Assembly (NCBI RefSeq): GCF_900188185.1
Contig: NZ_FZPA01000016.1
Location: forward strand, 1-62,826
Direction: 5' to 3'
DNA: 62,826 nt
Origin: Sphingopyxis indica
GTDB taxonomy: Bacteria > Pseudomonadota > Alphaproteobacteria > Sphingomonadales > Sphingomonadaceae
This document shows, in pieces, positions 38,765 through 47,193 of this stretch. Below the pieces are notes generated by a model that was not told the DNA's origin, searched no databases, and saw nothing but the letters and a program-made list of their open reading frames with translations. Numbering within the stretch: position 1 is the stretch's first letter; each line of letters begins with the position of its first letter. The position numbers and the translations under genes are program-made.

Positions 38765-38766
38765 CC

Positions 38767-39429
38767 ATGGCTCGGGGCGCAGCCGGCGGCGGGCACGGCG
38801 AGCTGATGGACAGCGTCTATCGCACCCAGCGGCATATCTATGATCTCAGCCGCAAATATTATCTTCTCGGCCGCGACGGGCTGATCGCCGATCTCGCGCC
38901 GCCGCCGGGAGGCGCGGTGCTCGAAATCGGCTGCGGGACGGGGCGCAATCTGGTTGCGGTCGGCAGGGCGTGGCCCGACGCCTTTCTCTATGGCGTCGAT
39001 ATTTCCGAAGCGATGCTCGAAACCGCGCGCGGCGCGGTGGCGAAGGCCGGGCTTGCGCATCGCGTGGCGCTCGCGCAGGGCGACGCATGCGATTTCGACG
39101 CGGCGGCGCTGTTCGGGCGCGCGACCTTCGATCGCGTCTTCATCAGCTATGCGCTGTCGATGATTCCCGAATGGCGGGGCGCGCTCGCCCAGGCGGCGCG
39201 CTGCGTCGCGCCGGGCGGCCGGCTCGAATTCGTCGATTTCGGACAGCAGGACGGCCTGCCGTCGCTGTGGCGCCGCGCGCTCTTCGGCTGGCTCGCCCGT
39301 TTTCACGTCGCCCCGCGCGCCGAACTGGGGCGCGTGATCGCGGCGCTCGCAAAGGAGACGGGCACCGCCGGCTATTGCCGCAGCCTCTATCGCGGCTATG
39401 CCATTCGCGGGGGTCTCGCGCGCGGCTGA
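38767..39429 (+). CDS. btaB: BtaB: diacylglyceryl-homoserine N-methyltransferase
   Basis: 220 residues, class I SAM methyltransferase: YDLSRKYYLLGRDGLI, motif I VLEIGCGTGRNLVAVG, acidic motif II YGVDISEAML, motif IV FDRVFISYALSMIPEW and post-motif GGRLEFVDFGQQDGLP. Being 2 bases after btaA identifies it as BtaB, which adds three methyl groups to the homoserine nitrogen to finish DGTS. Alone it would only be called a methyltransferase. Confidence 0.9.
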   Translation: MARGAAGGGHGELMDSVYRTQRHIYDLSRKYYLLGRDGLIADLAPPPGGAVLEIGCGTGRNLVAVGRAWPDAFLYGVDISEAMLETARGAVAKAGLAHRVALAQGDACDFDAAALFGRATFDRVFISYALSMIPEWRGALAQAARCVAPGGRLEFVDFGQQDGLPSLWRRALFGWLARFHVAPRAELGRVIAALAKETGTAGYCRSLYRGYAIRGGLARG

Positions 39430-39469
39430 ATTGCTGTTATCTTGCCCCGGAAGAATGGGGGAAGAGGGC

Positions 39470-40069
39470 ATGAATGACGGCATAGCGGCGGCGCGGGGCG
39501 ACCAGCTCGACGAGGTGATGGAAACGCTCGCGCAGGCATTCCAGACCGACCCCGCCCTGTCGTGGATATTGCCCGATCCCACGCGCCGCGCCCGGGCGCT
39601 GCGCGGACTGTTCCGCGTTCTGGTGCCGTCCGATGCGCGCGCGGGCAGGGTGCTGCGCTCGGCCGGCGGCGAAGCGGCCTCGCTGTGGCGTGCTCCCGGG
39701 CAGGCGGAAAGCGGAACCCTTGAGTTCCTGCGAACCGTGCTCCCGCTCGTCGCGACCTTCGGCACCGCCCTGCCGCGCGGGCTGAAGGTGCAGGGCAGCA
39801 TCGACGCGCACCGGCCAAAGGGACGCTTCTGGTATCTCCACTATGTCGGCGTTCGCCCGGCCGAACAGGGCAAGGGCCATGGCGGGCGCATCATCCGCGC
39901 CCAGACCGCGGCCGCCGACGCCGAAGGGCTGTCCTGCTGGCTCGAAACCGCGACGCCGGCGAATGTGCCGCTCTACGAACGGCTGGGCTTTCGGGCGCAG
40001 GTCGAATGGGACGTGCCCGGCGGCGGCCCGCATTTCTGGGGGATGATGCGCGAGCCGGCCGCGAGTTGA
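39470..40069 (+). CDS. GNAT family N-acetyltransferase
   Basis: 199 residues. The acetyl-CoA loop appears as YVGVRPAEQGKGHGGRII (Q/R-x-x-G-x-G/A type), with CWLETATPANVPLYERLGF as the C-terminal strand-helix typical of GNAT. N-terminal region LDEVMETLAQAFQTDPALSWIL resembles antibiotic or small-molecule acetyltransferases. Substrate unknown. A start 15 bases earlier is possible. Converges with hemA. Confidence 0.82.
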   Translation: MNDGIAAARGDQLDEVMETLAQAFQTDPALSWILPDPTRRARALRGLFRVLVPSDARAGRVLRSAGGEAASLWRAPGQAESGTLEFLRTVLPLVATFGTALPRGLKVQGSIDAHRPKGRFWYLHYVGVRPAEQGKGHGGRIIRAQTAAADAEGLSCWLETATPANVPLYERLGFRAQVEWDVPGGGPHFWGMMREPAAS

Positions 40070-40097
40070 AGCGTCAGTCGAACCCCGATGCGCCGGA

Positions 40098-41318
40098 TCA
40101 CGCCGCCTTCTGAAGCTGCAGGTCGAGCCGGTCCCAGATTTCGACGAGCGCCTGCGTCAATTCGCGCATCATCGCCTCGTCGTGCGCCGGGCCGGGCGTG
40201 AAGCGCAGGCGTTCGGTGCCGCGCGGAACGGTGGGGAAGTTGATCGGCTGCACATAGACGCCATATTCGGCGAGCAATATGTCGCTGATCTTCTTGGCGC
40301 GCACCGGGTCGCCGACCATCAGCGGGACGATATGCGTCACCGAATCCATCACCGGCAGGCCGGCGTCGCGGAAGCATTGCTTGAGGTAGGCGGCGGCCGC
40401 CTGCTGCGCGTCGCGTTCCTCGCTCGACGATTTGAGGTGGCGGACGCTGGCGAGGACCCCCGCGACGAGCACCGGCGACAGGCTGGTCGTGAAGATGAAG
40501 CCCGGCGCGTAAGAGCGGATCACGTCGACGATATTCCTGTCGGCGGCGATATAGCCGCCCATCACGCCGAACGCCTTGCCCAGCGTGCCTTCGATGATCG
40601 TCACGCGGTGCGCGGCCTCGTCGCGTTCGGTGATGCCGCCGCCGCGCGGGCCGTACATGCCGACCGCATGGACTTCGTCGCAATAGGTGAGCGCGTTATA
40701 CTTGTCGGCCAGATCGCAGATCGCGTGGATCGGGGCGACGTCGCCGTCCATCGAATAGACGCCCTCGAACGCGATCAGCTTGGCCGCTTGCGGATCGTCG
40801 GCGGCGAGCAGCTCTTCGAGATGATCGAGGTCGTTGTGGCGGAACACCCGCTTTTCGCAGCCCGAATTGCGGATCCCCGCGATCATCGAGGCGTGGTTCA
40901 ATTCGTCCGAATAGATGATGCAATTGGGAAGCAGCTTGCCGAGCGTGCCGAGCGTCGCCTCGTTCGAGATATAGCCCGAGGTGAAGAGCAAGGCGCCTTC
41001 CTTGCCGTGCAGGTCGGCAAGCTCGGCCTCGAGGTCGATGTGGTAGTGCGTGTTGCCGCCGATGTTGCGCGTGCCGCCCGATCCGGCGCCGACGTCGTGC
41101 AGCGCCTCTTCCATCGCGGCGATGACCTTTGGATGCTGGCCCATCGCGAGATAGTCGTTCGAGCACCAGACGGTGATCGGTTTCGGCCCGTTGTGCCCCG
41201 CAAAGCAGCGCGCATTCGGAAAATTTCCCTTGTTGCGCAAAATGTCGATGAAGACGCGGTAGCGGCCTTCTTCGTGGAGGCGGTCGATAGCCCGGGCGAA
41301 AATATCGTTGTAGTTCAC
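40098..41318 (-). CDS. hemA: 5-aminolevulinate synthase
   Basis: 406 residues from a GTG whose product begins [23 protein letters not shown], the alphaproteobacterial ALAS start. Signatures: [60 protein letters not shown] and the PLP Lys in [13 protein letters not shown] (near 247). It condenses glycine and succinyl-CoA, first step of haem synthesis (C4 route). A Fur-like palindrome lies 92 bases upstream, fitting iron control. glyA (57781) supplies glycine. Confidence 0.97.
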   Translation of the reverse strand: MNYNDIFARAIDRLHEEGRYRVFIDILRNKGNFPNARCFAGHNGPKPITVWCSNDYLAMGQHPKVIAAMEEALHDVGAGSGGTRNIGGNTHYHIDLEAELADLHGKEGALLFTSGYISNEATLGTLGKLLPNCIIYSDELNHASMIAGIRNSGCEKRVFRHNDLDHLEELLAADDPQAAKLIAFEGVYSMDGDVAPIHAICDLADKYNALTYCDEVHAVGMYGPRGGGITERDEAAHRVTIIEGTLGKAFGVMGGYIAADRNIVDVIRSYAPGFIFTTSLSPVLVAGVLASVRHLKSSSEERDAQQAAAAYLKQCFRDAGLPVMDSVTHIVPLMVGDPVRAKKISDILLAEYGVYVQPINFPTVPRGTERLRFTPGPAHDEAMMRELTQALVEIWDRLDLQLQKAA

Positions 41319-41409
41319 GTATGCAGCCCCGCGGATTGTTCCGGCGCGCGCCGCCCCTTCGGCGACGATGTTTGGCGGGGCCATAACGCTGAAATCCGCC
41401 CGAATCCAG

Positions 41410-41424
41410 TGCGAACGATTCGCA
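41410..41424. promoter_or_regulatory. hemA: Fur-like operator upstream of hemA
   Basis: TGCGAA-CGA-TTCGCA, a perfect 6-base inverted repeat with a 3-base spacer. The same design, TGCGAA-TGG-TTCGCA, occurs at the cysteine desulfurase locus (60750-60764). Alphaproteobacterial Fur/Mur sites are of this kind. It lies 92 bases before the hemA start and 9 bases before the end of murI. Confidence 0.55.
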
Positions 41425-41432
41425 AGGGTAGG

Positions 41433-42239
41433 TCAAATTGTCTCAATGCGCCCGATGCCGAAGGGTTCGAGCGCCGCGAGCGGCGGTGGCGGGCGCTCGT
41501 CGCTGCGCGTGAAGACCGCGGTTCCGGGCGATGCCACGGCGGGCCAGTCCTGCCCCTCGGTGAGGTAGGCGATGCGGCGCGCGATGCCCTCGGCGCCGTC
41601 GATAAACCGCACGTCCGGGCCCGCCGTGGCCTGAAGTTCGGCCTGAAGCAGGGGGAAGTGGGTGCAGGCAAGGACGATCACGTCCATCGCCTCGCCGCCC
41701 GGCTGATCGCGCAGGCCCGCGATGGCGCGTTCGATGACCTCTGGGTCGACCGGTTCGCCGCGCAGCTTCGCCTCGGCGCCGGTGACGAGGCCGGGGCTGC
41801 CGTGGCGCAGGACGATTTTGTCGGCAGCGAACTTGGCGCTCAGATCGTCGACATAGGGCTGGCGCACGGTCGCTTCCGTGCCGAGCACGCCGATGACGCC
41901 GCTTTTCGTGAGCGCCGCAGCGGGCTTGATCGCGGGCACGGTGCCGACGATCGGCAGGTCGAGCGCGGCGCGGACATGCGCCAGCGCGATCGTCGAGGCC
42001 GTATTGCACGCGATCACCGCCAGGCGTGGCTGATAGCGCTCGACGAGCCGCCCGAGCAGTGCGGGAACGCGCGCCGCGAGTTCGGCATCGCTCTTTTGCC
42101 CATAGGGGAGGCCGGCATAGTCGGCCGCATAGACGATTCGAGCCGTGGGCAGCAGCGCGCGCGTCGGCCCGAGCACCGTCAGCCCGCCGAGGCCGCTGTC
42201 GAAAAAGAGGATGGGAGCGTCGGCCGAAGGGGGCTGCAT
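41433..42239 (-). CDS. murI: Glutamate racemase
   Basis: 268 residues. FFDSGLGGLTVL (Asp base-loop) at 12-23, catalytic Cys78 in VIACNTASTIAL and Cys192 in VLACTHFPLLQ, and YAGLPYGQKS. Makes D-glutamate for peptidoglycan in the cytoplasm. The gene lies upstream of hemA on the same strand with about 114 bases between, holding the Fur-like site. Confidence 0.95.
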   Translation of the reverse strand: MQPPSADAPILFFDSGLGGLTVLGPTRALLPTARIVYAADYAGLPYGQKSDAELAARVPALLGRLVERYQPRLAVIACNTASTIALAHVRAALDLPIVGTVPAIKPAAALTKSGVIGVLGTEATVRQPYVDDLSAKFAADKIVLRHGSPGLVTGAEAKLRGEPVDPEVIERAIAGLRDQPGGEAMDVIVLACTHFPLLQAELQATAGPDVRFIDGAEGIARRIAYLTEGQDWPAVASPGTAVFTRSDERPPPPLAALEPFGIGRIETI

Positions 42240-42652
42240 ATGCGTCGCCTAGCAGGGCATTGCACGGCGCTCAATCCGGGTGAACAGGGTTTTTCGCGTC
42301 ACCCTGAACTTGCTCTTTGGCGCCGCACCTTTTTGTTTCGCACAAAGCCACAAAGCCACGAAGATGTCGCGCCGGCCGCGAAGCGGTTTTCCTTTGCGAC
42401 CGCATCGTCGAAAGGAAAAAGGGACCTGTCGGCCCAGGCCCTTTTCTTCGTGGCTTCGTGTCTTCGTGCGAAGATCAACCGGCACCGGCTTGGCCGCATA
42501 GCGCCGGCCATGGAAGCGGAATCGAGTTCAGTATGACGGAGGGGGCGGGATCGTTTCGCGCTTTCTGTCCATTTCGGCAGGCACTTGATCCGAATCCATT
42601 GATTGCCCGCCGCAACATCGCCACAGTGCCGCCGAACCAGCCGGGGAGTGCC
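42240..42652. other. Repeat-containing region between murI and plsY
   Basis: 413 bases between divergent genes. It contains the inverted repeat at 42337-42472 and no convincing gene; the promoters of murI and plsY should lie at its two ends. Confidence 0.5.
42337..42472. repeat. Long inverted repeat with 27-base arms
   Basis: Arm 42337-42363 (from TTCGCACAAAGCCACAAAGC) pairs with 42446-42472 (CTTCGTGGCTTCGTGTCTTC...) with 3 mismatches. The central part (about 80 bases, with CTTTGCGACCGCATCG) is also partly self-complementary (AAGCGGTTTTCC/GGAAAAAGGGAC). Such 'CTTCGTGG' elements are dispersed intergenic repeats in many genomes. Confidence 0.7.
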
Positions 42653-43255
42653 ATGACCGTCCTTTTGTTGATCGCCGCCGGCTATCTGCTCGGCTCGATC
42701 CCGTTCGGGGTGATCCTGACGCGCGCCTTCGGCGCCGGCGACCTGCGGCAGATCGGATCGGGCAGCATCGGCGCGACCAATGTGCTGCGTACCGGGCGCA
42801 AGGGCCTCGCCGCGGCGACGGTGCTGCTCGACGGCGCGAAAGGAGCGGTTGCGGTGCTGCTCGCGCGTCATTTCGCGCCCGAGGCAGGCGACGTCGGGGC
42901 GATCGCAGCGGGGGCCGCGGCGGTGATCGGCCATTGCTACCCCATGTGGCTCAAGTTCCGCGGCGGCAAGGGCGTCGCGACGCTGCTCGGCCTTTATCTC
43001 GCGCTGGCGTGGCCGATCGCGCTGGTGTTCGCGATCGTCTGGCTCGCGATGGTCGCGATCACGCGCATCTCTTCGCTCGGCGGGATGACGGGCGTCGTGG
43101 CGGCGCCGATCGCAGCCTTCGCCTTCGGCTATCCCGTCTACGCGCTCGGGCTTGCCGGGCTCGCGCTCGTCGCCCTGTGGCGGCATCGCGAGAATATCGC
43201 GCGGCTGCGCGCCGGCACCGAACCGCGCATCGGCGCCAGGAAGGACGCCGCGTGA
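42653..43255 (+). CDS. plsY: Acyl-phosphate:glycerol-3-phosphate acyltransferase PlsY
   Basis: 200 residues with five membrane helices. Family motifs GYLLGSIPFGVIL, GSGSIGATNVLRT, GHCYPMWLKFRGGKGVAT and the final WRHRENIARLRAGTEP. It adds the acyl group made by PlsX to glycerol-3-phosphate. The stop overlaps the dprA GTG (GTGA), as in many alphaproteobacteria. Confidence 0.96.
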   Translation: MTVLLLIAAGYLLGSIPFGVILTRAFGAGDLRQIGSGSIGATNVLRTGRKGLAAATVLLDGAKGAVAVLLARHFAPEAGDVGAIAAGAAAVIGHCYPMWLKFRGGKGVATLLGLYLALAWPIALVFAIVWLAMVAITRISSLGGMTGVVAAPIAAFAFGYPVYALGLAGLALVALWRHRENIARLRAGTEPRIGARKDAA

Positions 43256-44337
43256 GGCAATCCGAGCGGCTGGCGCGGCTGCGGCTGCTCCGCACGCCGC
43301 GCGTCGGTCCGGTGAGCTGGCACCAGCTGATGCAGCGTTTCGGATCGGGCGAAGCGGCGCTCGCGGCGCTCCCCGACCTTGCCGGTCGCGGCGGCGGGGG
43401 AAAAATCCGCATCGCCCCCGCCGACCTCGCCGAACGTGAAATCGCCCGGGTCGCCGAACTCGGCGCCCGGCACGTCTTCAGCGACGCGGCCGACTATTCG
43501 CCGCTCCTGCGCGAAATCGACAGCGCGCCGCCGGTGCTGATCGTGCGCGGCGACATCGCCATGCTGCGGCGGCCATGCGTCGCGATCGTCGGCGCGCGCA
43601 ATGCCTCGGCGGCGGCGTGCCGCTTCGCGCGCCAGCTCGCCATCGACCTGAGTGCCGAGGGCATCACCGTGGTGAGCGGGCTCGCGCGCGGGGTCGATAC
43701 CGCGGCGCATGTCGGCGCGCTCGACGGGGCGACCGCGGCGGTGATCGCGAGCGGCATCGACATCGCCTTTCCGCCCGAAAATGCCGCGCTGCAGGAAAAG
43801 ATCGCGAACGACCAGCTGCTGATCGCCGAACAGCCGCCGGGCACCGAACCGCTCGCGCGCCATTTCCCCTCGCGCAACCGCATCATCGCCGGGCTCGCGG
43901 CGGGCACGGTGGTGATCGAGGCGGCGCCCAAGTCGGGCTCGCTGATCACCGCGCGCCGGGCGGGCGACTATGGGCGCGAGGTGATGGCGGTGCCGGGGTC
44001 GCCGCTCGACCCGCGCGCGCAGGGCTGCAACCTGTTGATCCGCGAAGGCGCAACGCTGATCCAGACCGCCGCCGACGTGCTCGAAGCCGTCGGGCCGATC
44101 GACCGCCGGATGCTGCGCGAACCCGCGTCGGCTCCGGTGCCGGCGCCGCTCCCGATCGAGGCCGCCGACGGCGACCGCGCCGGTATCGCCGATCTGCTCG
44201 GCCCGACCCCGGTTCTCGTCGATGAGGTGGTGCGCCAGTCGGGCCGCCCCGCCGCAGTCGTCCAGCTCGTCCTGCTCGAACTCGAACTCGCCGGTCGCGT
44301 CGAGCGTCATGCGGGGGCAAGGGTTTCTGCCCGCTAG
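43252..44337 (+). CDS. dprA: DNA-processing protein DprA
   Basis: 361 residues from a GTG overlapping plsY. N-terminal helix-hairpin-like region (about 1-90), then the Rossmann domain with VAIVGARNASAAACRFAR, VSGLARGVDTAAHVGAL, GIDIAFPPENAALQ, SRNRIIAGLAAGTVVIEAAPKSGSLITA and GCNLLIREGA, followed by a C-terminal winged-helix-like domain (about 295-361). DprA loads RecA on incoming single-stranded DNA in natural transformation. A lone copy does not show competence. Confidence 0.95.
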   Translation: MRQSERLARLRLLRTPRVGPVSWHQLMQRFGSGEAALAALPDLAGRGGGGKIRIAPADLAEREIARVAELGARHVFSDAADYSPLLREIDSAPPVLIVRGDIAMLRRPCVAIVGARNASAAACRFARQLAIDLSAEGITVVSGLARGVDTAAHVGALDGATAAVIASGIDIAFPPENAALQEKIANDQLLIAEQPPGTEPLARHFPSRNRIIAGLAAGTVVIEAAPKSGSLITARRAGDYGREVMAVPGSPLDPRAQGCNLLIREGATLIQTAADVLEAVGPIDRRMLREPASAPVPAPLPIEAADGDRAGIADLLGPTPVLVDEVVRQSGRPAAVVQLVLLELELAGRVERHAGARVSAR

Positions 44338-44467
44338 ACCGGCGTGCGCGGGTCGATTTCGGGACGGACAAGGCCGTTGATGGGTCCTGACCCTGAATAT
44401 TTGATCAAGTGAGGCCGGCATTGCATGGAGAATTTGCGATTGCGGGACCGAGAGAGGGAGAGCCGGT

Positions 44468-45619
44468 TTGTTCGATACCTTGACCCTTGCGGCGCTTCCC
44501 GCTGCGGACGAGGCGCTGCGGCCTGCGATCCGCGCGATCGCCGATGAGGCGAGAGCCGCCGCGCCCTCCGATGTCCGCGCGCGCTCCTGGTCGGGTTTCG
44601 ACCGCGCCTTTTCGCGCCGGCTCGGCGAAGCGGGCTTCCTGGGGCTGACGTTGCCCAGGCGCTACGGCGGCGGCGAGAAAGGGGCTTTCGCGCGCTTTGT
44701 CGTCGTCGAGGAGCTGCTGTCGGCGGGGGCGCCGGTCGCGGCGCACTGGATTGCCGACCGTCAGAGCGCGCCGCTGATCCTGAACTATGGCACCGAGGAG
44801 CAGAAGGAGCGCTTCATTCCGCGCATCTGCCGCGGCGAGCTCGTTTTCTGCATCGGGATGAGCGAGCCGGGGTCGGGATCGGACCTCGCGAGCGTGCGCA
44901 CGCGCGCCGAGCGGACCGAGGCGGGCTGGCGCATCAACGGGCAGAAGATATGGACGACGGGCGCGATGCACGGCGACTATATGATCGCGCTCGTCCGCAC
45001 CTCGGGCACCAGCGAGGACCGTCACCGCGGCCTGTCGCAGCTGATCGTCGACCTCAAGGCGCCCGGCGTTACCGTGCGGCCGATCGTCGACCTGACCGGC
45101 GATGCCCATTTCGCCGAAGTCTTCTTCGAGGATGTCGAGCTGCCCGCCGACGCGCTGATCGGCGAAGAGGGGGAGGGGTGGAAACAGGTCACCGCCGAAC
45201 TGGCGTTCGAGCGCAGCGGCCCCGAACGCATCTATTCGAGCGTCGTGCTGCTCGACGCGTGGATCGCGCATCTGCGCAGCATCGGCCGCGACGACCCGGC
45301 GACGCTCGCGCGCGTCGGCGATTTCACCGCGCGGCTCGGAACCTTGCGCGCGATGTCGATCGCCTGCACCGCGCGGCTCGCGCTCGGCGAAAGCCCGGTC
45401 GTTGAGGCGTCGCTGGTCAAGGATCTGGGGACGAGTTTCGAGCAGGAGCTGCCGGCCAGCATCGGCGACGACCTCGCGAGCCATCCCGACGAGCCGGTCG
45501 ATCCCGAACTCTATCGGACCTTGCTCTATGTCACGCATATCGCGCCGAGTTTTTCGCTGCGCGGGGGCACACGCGAAATCCTGCGCGGCATCATCGCGCG
45601 CGGAATGGGGCTGCGGTGA
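44468..45619 (+). CDS. Acyl-CoA dehydrogenase family protein (subunit 1 of a pair)
   Basis: 383 residues from a TTG. FAD-dependent ACAD fold: N-terminal helical domain, middle beta domain CIGMSEPGSGSDLASVRTRAE and WRINGQKIWTTGA (FAD/substrate), VFFEDVELPADALIGEEGEGW, and C-terminal helices ending SLRGGTREILRGIIARGMGL (FAD adenine binding). The next gene encodes a shorter, more divergent ACAD and overlaps by 1 base, as in two-subunit FadE pairs acting on bulky acyl-CoAs. Acyl substrate unknown. Confidence 0.88.
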   Translation: MFDTLTLAALPAADEALRPAIRAIADEARAAAPSDVRARSWSGFDRAFSRRLGEAGFLGLTLPRRYGGGEKGAFARFVVVEELLSAGAPVAAHWIADRQSAPLILNYGTEEQKERFIPRICRGELVFCIGMSEPGSGSDLASVRTRAERTEAGWRINGQKIWTTGAMHGDYMIALVRTSGTSEDRHRGLSQLIVDLKAPGVTVRPIVDLTGDAHFAEVFFEDVELPADALIGEEGEGWKQVTAELAFERSGPERIYSSVVLLDAWIAHLRSIGRDDPATLARVGDFTARLGTLRAMSIACTARLALGESPVVEASLVKDLGTSFEQELPASIGDDLASHPDEPVDPELYRTLLYVTHIAPSFSLRGGTREILRGIIARGMGLR

Positions 45620-46608
45620 TGGATCATAGCGATCTTCTCGAACCCTTCGACCGGATGCTCGCCGCCATCGCCGCGCCCGAAGCGGTGCGCGCGATCGAGC
45701 ATGGTGCGTCGCCCGATGCGATGTGGGGTGCGGTCGCCGCGTCGGGCTTTCTCGATGCGCTGGTGCCGGAGGCGGCGGGCGGCTTCGGCCTTCCCGCAGC
45801 AGCAGTGCAGCCGCTGTGGCAGGCGCTCGGGCGCCATGCGGTGCCGCTGCCGGTCGGCGAGACGATGATCGCGCGGGCACTGCTCGCGGGCGCCGGCGTG
45901 GCGGCGCCCGGCGGGCCGATCGTCCTGACGGTCGCCGAACCGGGGCAGCCGGTGGTCGTGCCGCTGGGGCGCATTGCGCATCATGCGCTGGTCGAGCAGG
46001 GGGACAGGATCGGCCTCGTCGAGATCGCGCTCGACGAGACCGCCGTAACCGGCGTCGCCGCCAGCCTCGCCGCGCGGATCGCCTGCCCGCCGCTGGGCGA
46101 GGCGTTCGGCGCGCCGCCGGGCGGCCTCCGTCCTCTCGCCGCCATATTGCGCGCGGCGCTGATCGCGGGCGCGGCGGACCGGGTTGTGACGATGACCGCC
46201 AGCTATGCGAACGAGCGAGTGCAGTTCGGCAAGCCGATCGGCCGCCAGCAGGCGCTTCAACAGAATATGGCGGTAATGGCAGAGGACGCCGTCGCCGCGC
46301 GCATCGCTTCGCAGCTTGGTTGTGCAGCCGGCTTTCCGCCGCCGCTCGCCGCCGCCGCGACGGCCAAATCGGTGGCGAGCAGCGCGGCCGCGCGCATCGC
46401 CGCGACCGCGCACGCCGTTCACGGCGCGATCGGGATCAGCGAGGAACACGACCTGCAGCTGTTCACCCGCCGCCTCCACGAATGGCGCCTCGCCGACGGG
46501 TCCGAAAGCTGGTGGAACCGCCTGCTCGGCACGGCGCGGCTGGCCAGCGACGCCGGGTCGGTCGACTTCGTGCGCGCCGAACTCGATGCGAAGCGGCCTG
46601 CGGTTTGA
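45619..46608 (+). CDS. Acyl-CoA dehydrogenase family protein (divergent partner subunit)
   Basis: 329 residues from the ATG overlapping the first ACAD stop (TGATG). The N-terminal domain is present (PDAMWGAVAASGFLDALVPEAAGGFGLP) but the middle beta domain is reduced; the C-terminal helices are recognisable (YANERVQFGKPIGRQQALQQNMA, HAVHGAIGISEEHDLQLFTRRLHEW). Such shortened partners form heteromers with a full ACAD, each supplying part of the active site. This one probably cannot work alone. Confidence 0.8.
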   Translation: MDHSDLLEPFDRMLAAIAAPEAVRAIEHGASPDAMWGAVAASGFLDALVPEAAGGFGLPAAAVQPLWQALGRHAVPLPVGETMIARALLAGAGVAAPGGPIVLTVAEPGQPVVVPLGRIAHHALVEQGDRIGLVEIALDETAVTGVAASLAARIACPPLGEAFGAPPGGLRPLAAILRAALIAGAADRVVTMTASYANERVQFGKPIGRQQALQQNMAVMAEDAVAARIASQLGCAAGFPPPLAAAATAKSVASSAAARIAATAHAVHGAIGISEEHDLQLFTRRLHEWRLADGSESWWNRLLGTARLASDAGSVDFVRAELDAKRPAV

Positions 46609-46785
46609 GGACAGGCGACCGGTCCAACAGCCGGTAAGACTCGCCCATCAGCCGCCGCCTTCGGGTAAGTGCCGGCCGTGACCGCGGCTCTCATTCGTAT
46701 GATTGCGCATATTGTGCCCGGTCGATCTGCCCTAGGACTGCGGCGCCCGATAGTTCGAACCCTCCGTCGCAACGAATGTCACCGG

Positions 46786-47187
46786 ATGTCGATGAGCCGC
46801 AGTCATTCCAGTCCGGTCGTCCGGCCGCATGTGCTGGTCGTCGAAGACGATGCCGGCGCTCGCCGTTCGCTCCTCCTCCTGCTCAACGGGCGCGGGTTCG
46901 ATGTGGCGGCCTATTCGACAGTGCCACAGGCGCTCGCTGCGGCGGCCGCCCGTCCGCCCGATTGTCTGGTGGCCGATTACCGGTTGCACGACGAAGATGG
47001 CGTCGATTTGCTCGCCAGGCTCCGCCGCGGCGGGTGGGGCGGGCCGGCGATCCTGATTTCGGCCTTTGCCTCGCCCGAATTGTCGCGGCGCGCCCGTGCG
47101 GCGGGCTTTGCGATGATATTCGACAAGCCTCTGCGCGAACATGCGCTGGTCGATGCCGTCCGCCGCCTGACCGCTGGCGGCAAATGA
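46786..47187 (+). CDS. Single-domain response regulator
   Basis: 133 residues from the first of two close in-frame ATGs. Receiver fold only: acidic pair VLVVEDDAGARR, phospho-acceptor Asp in PDCLVADYRLHDEDG, Thr/Ser switch ILISAFAS and Lys in FDKPLRE. No output domain; so it would act through protein contacts. No histidine kinase is in the window. It converges with the HerA-like gene with 6 bases between stops. Start choice is weak because no clear ribosome site exists. Confidence 0.85.
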   Translation: MSMSRSHSSPVVRPHVLVVEDDAGARRSLLLLLNGRGFDVAAYSTVPQALAAAAARPPDCLVADYRLHDEDGVDLLARLRRGGWGGPAILISAFASPELSRRARAAGFAMIFDKPLREHALVDAVRRLTAGGK

Positions 47188-47193
47188 AGGTTA

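Noticed and set aside
40070..40097. Possible terminator between GNAT and hemA
   Set aside because: Only 28 bases and no stem with a U-run is visible.
40182..42536. 784-codon plus-strand frame spanning hemA and murI
   Set aside because: Antisense to two well-supported genes; third-position GC bias explains the open frame.
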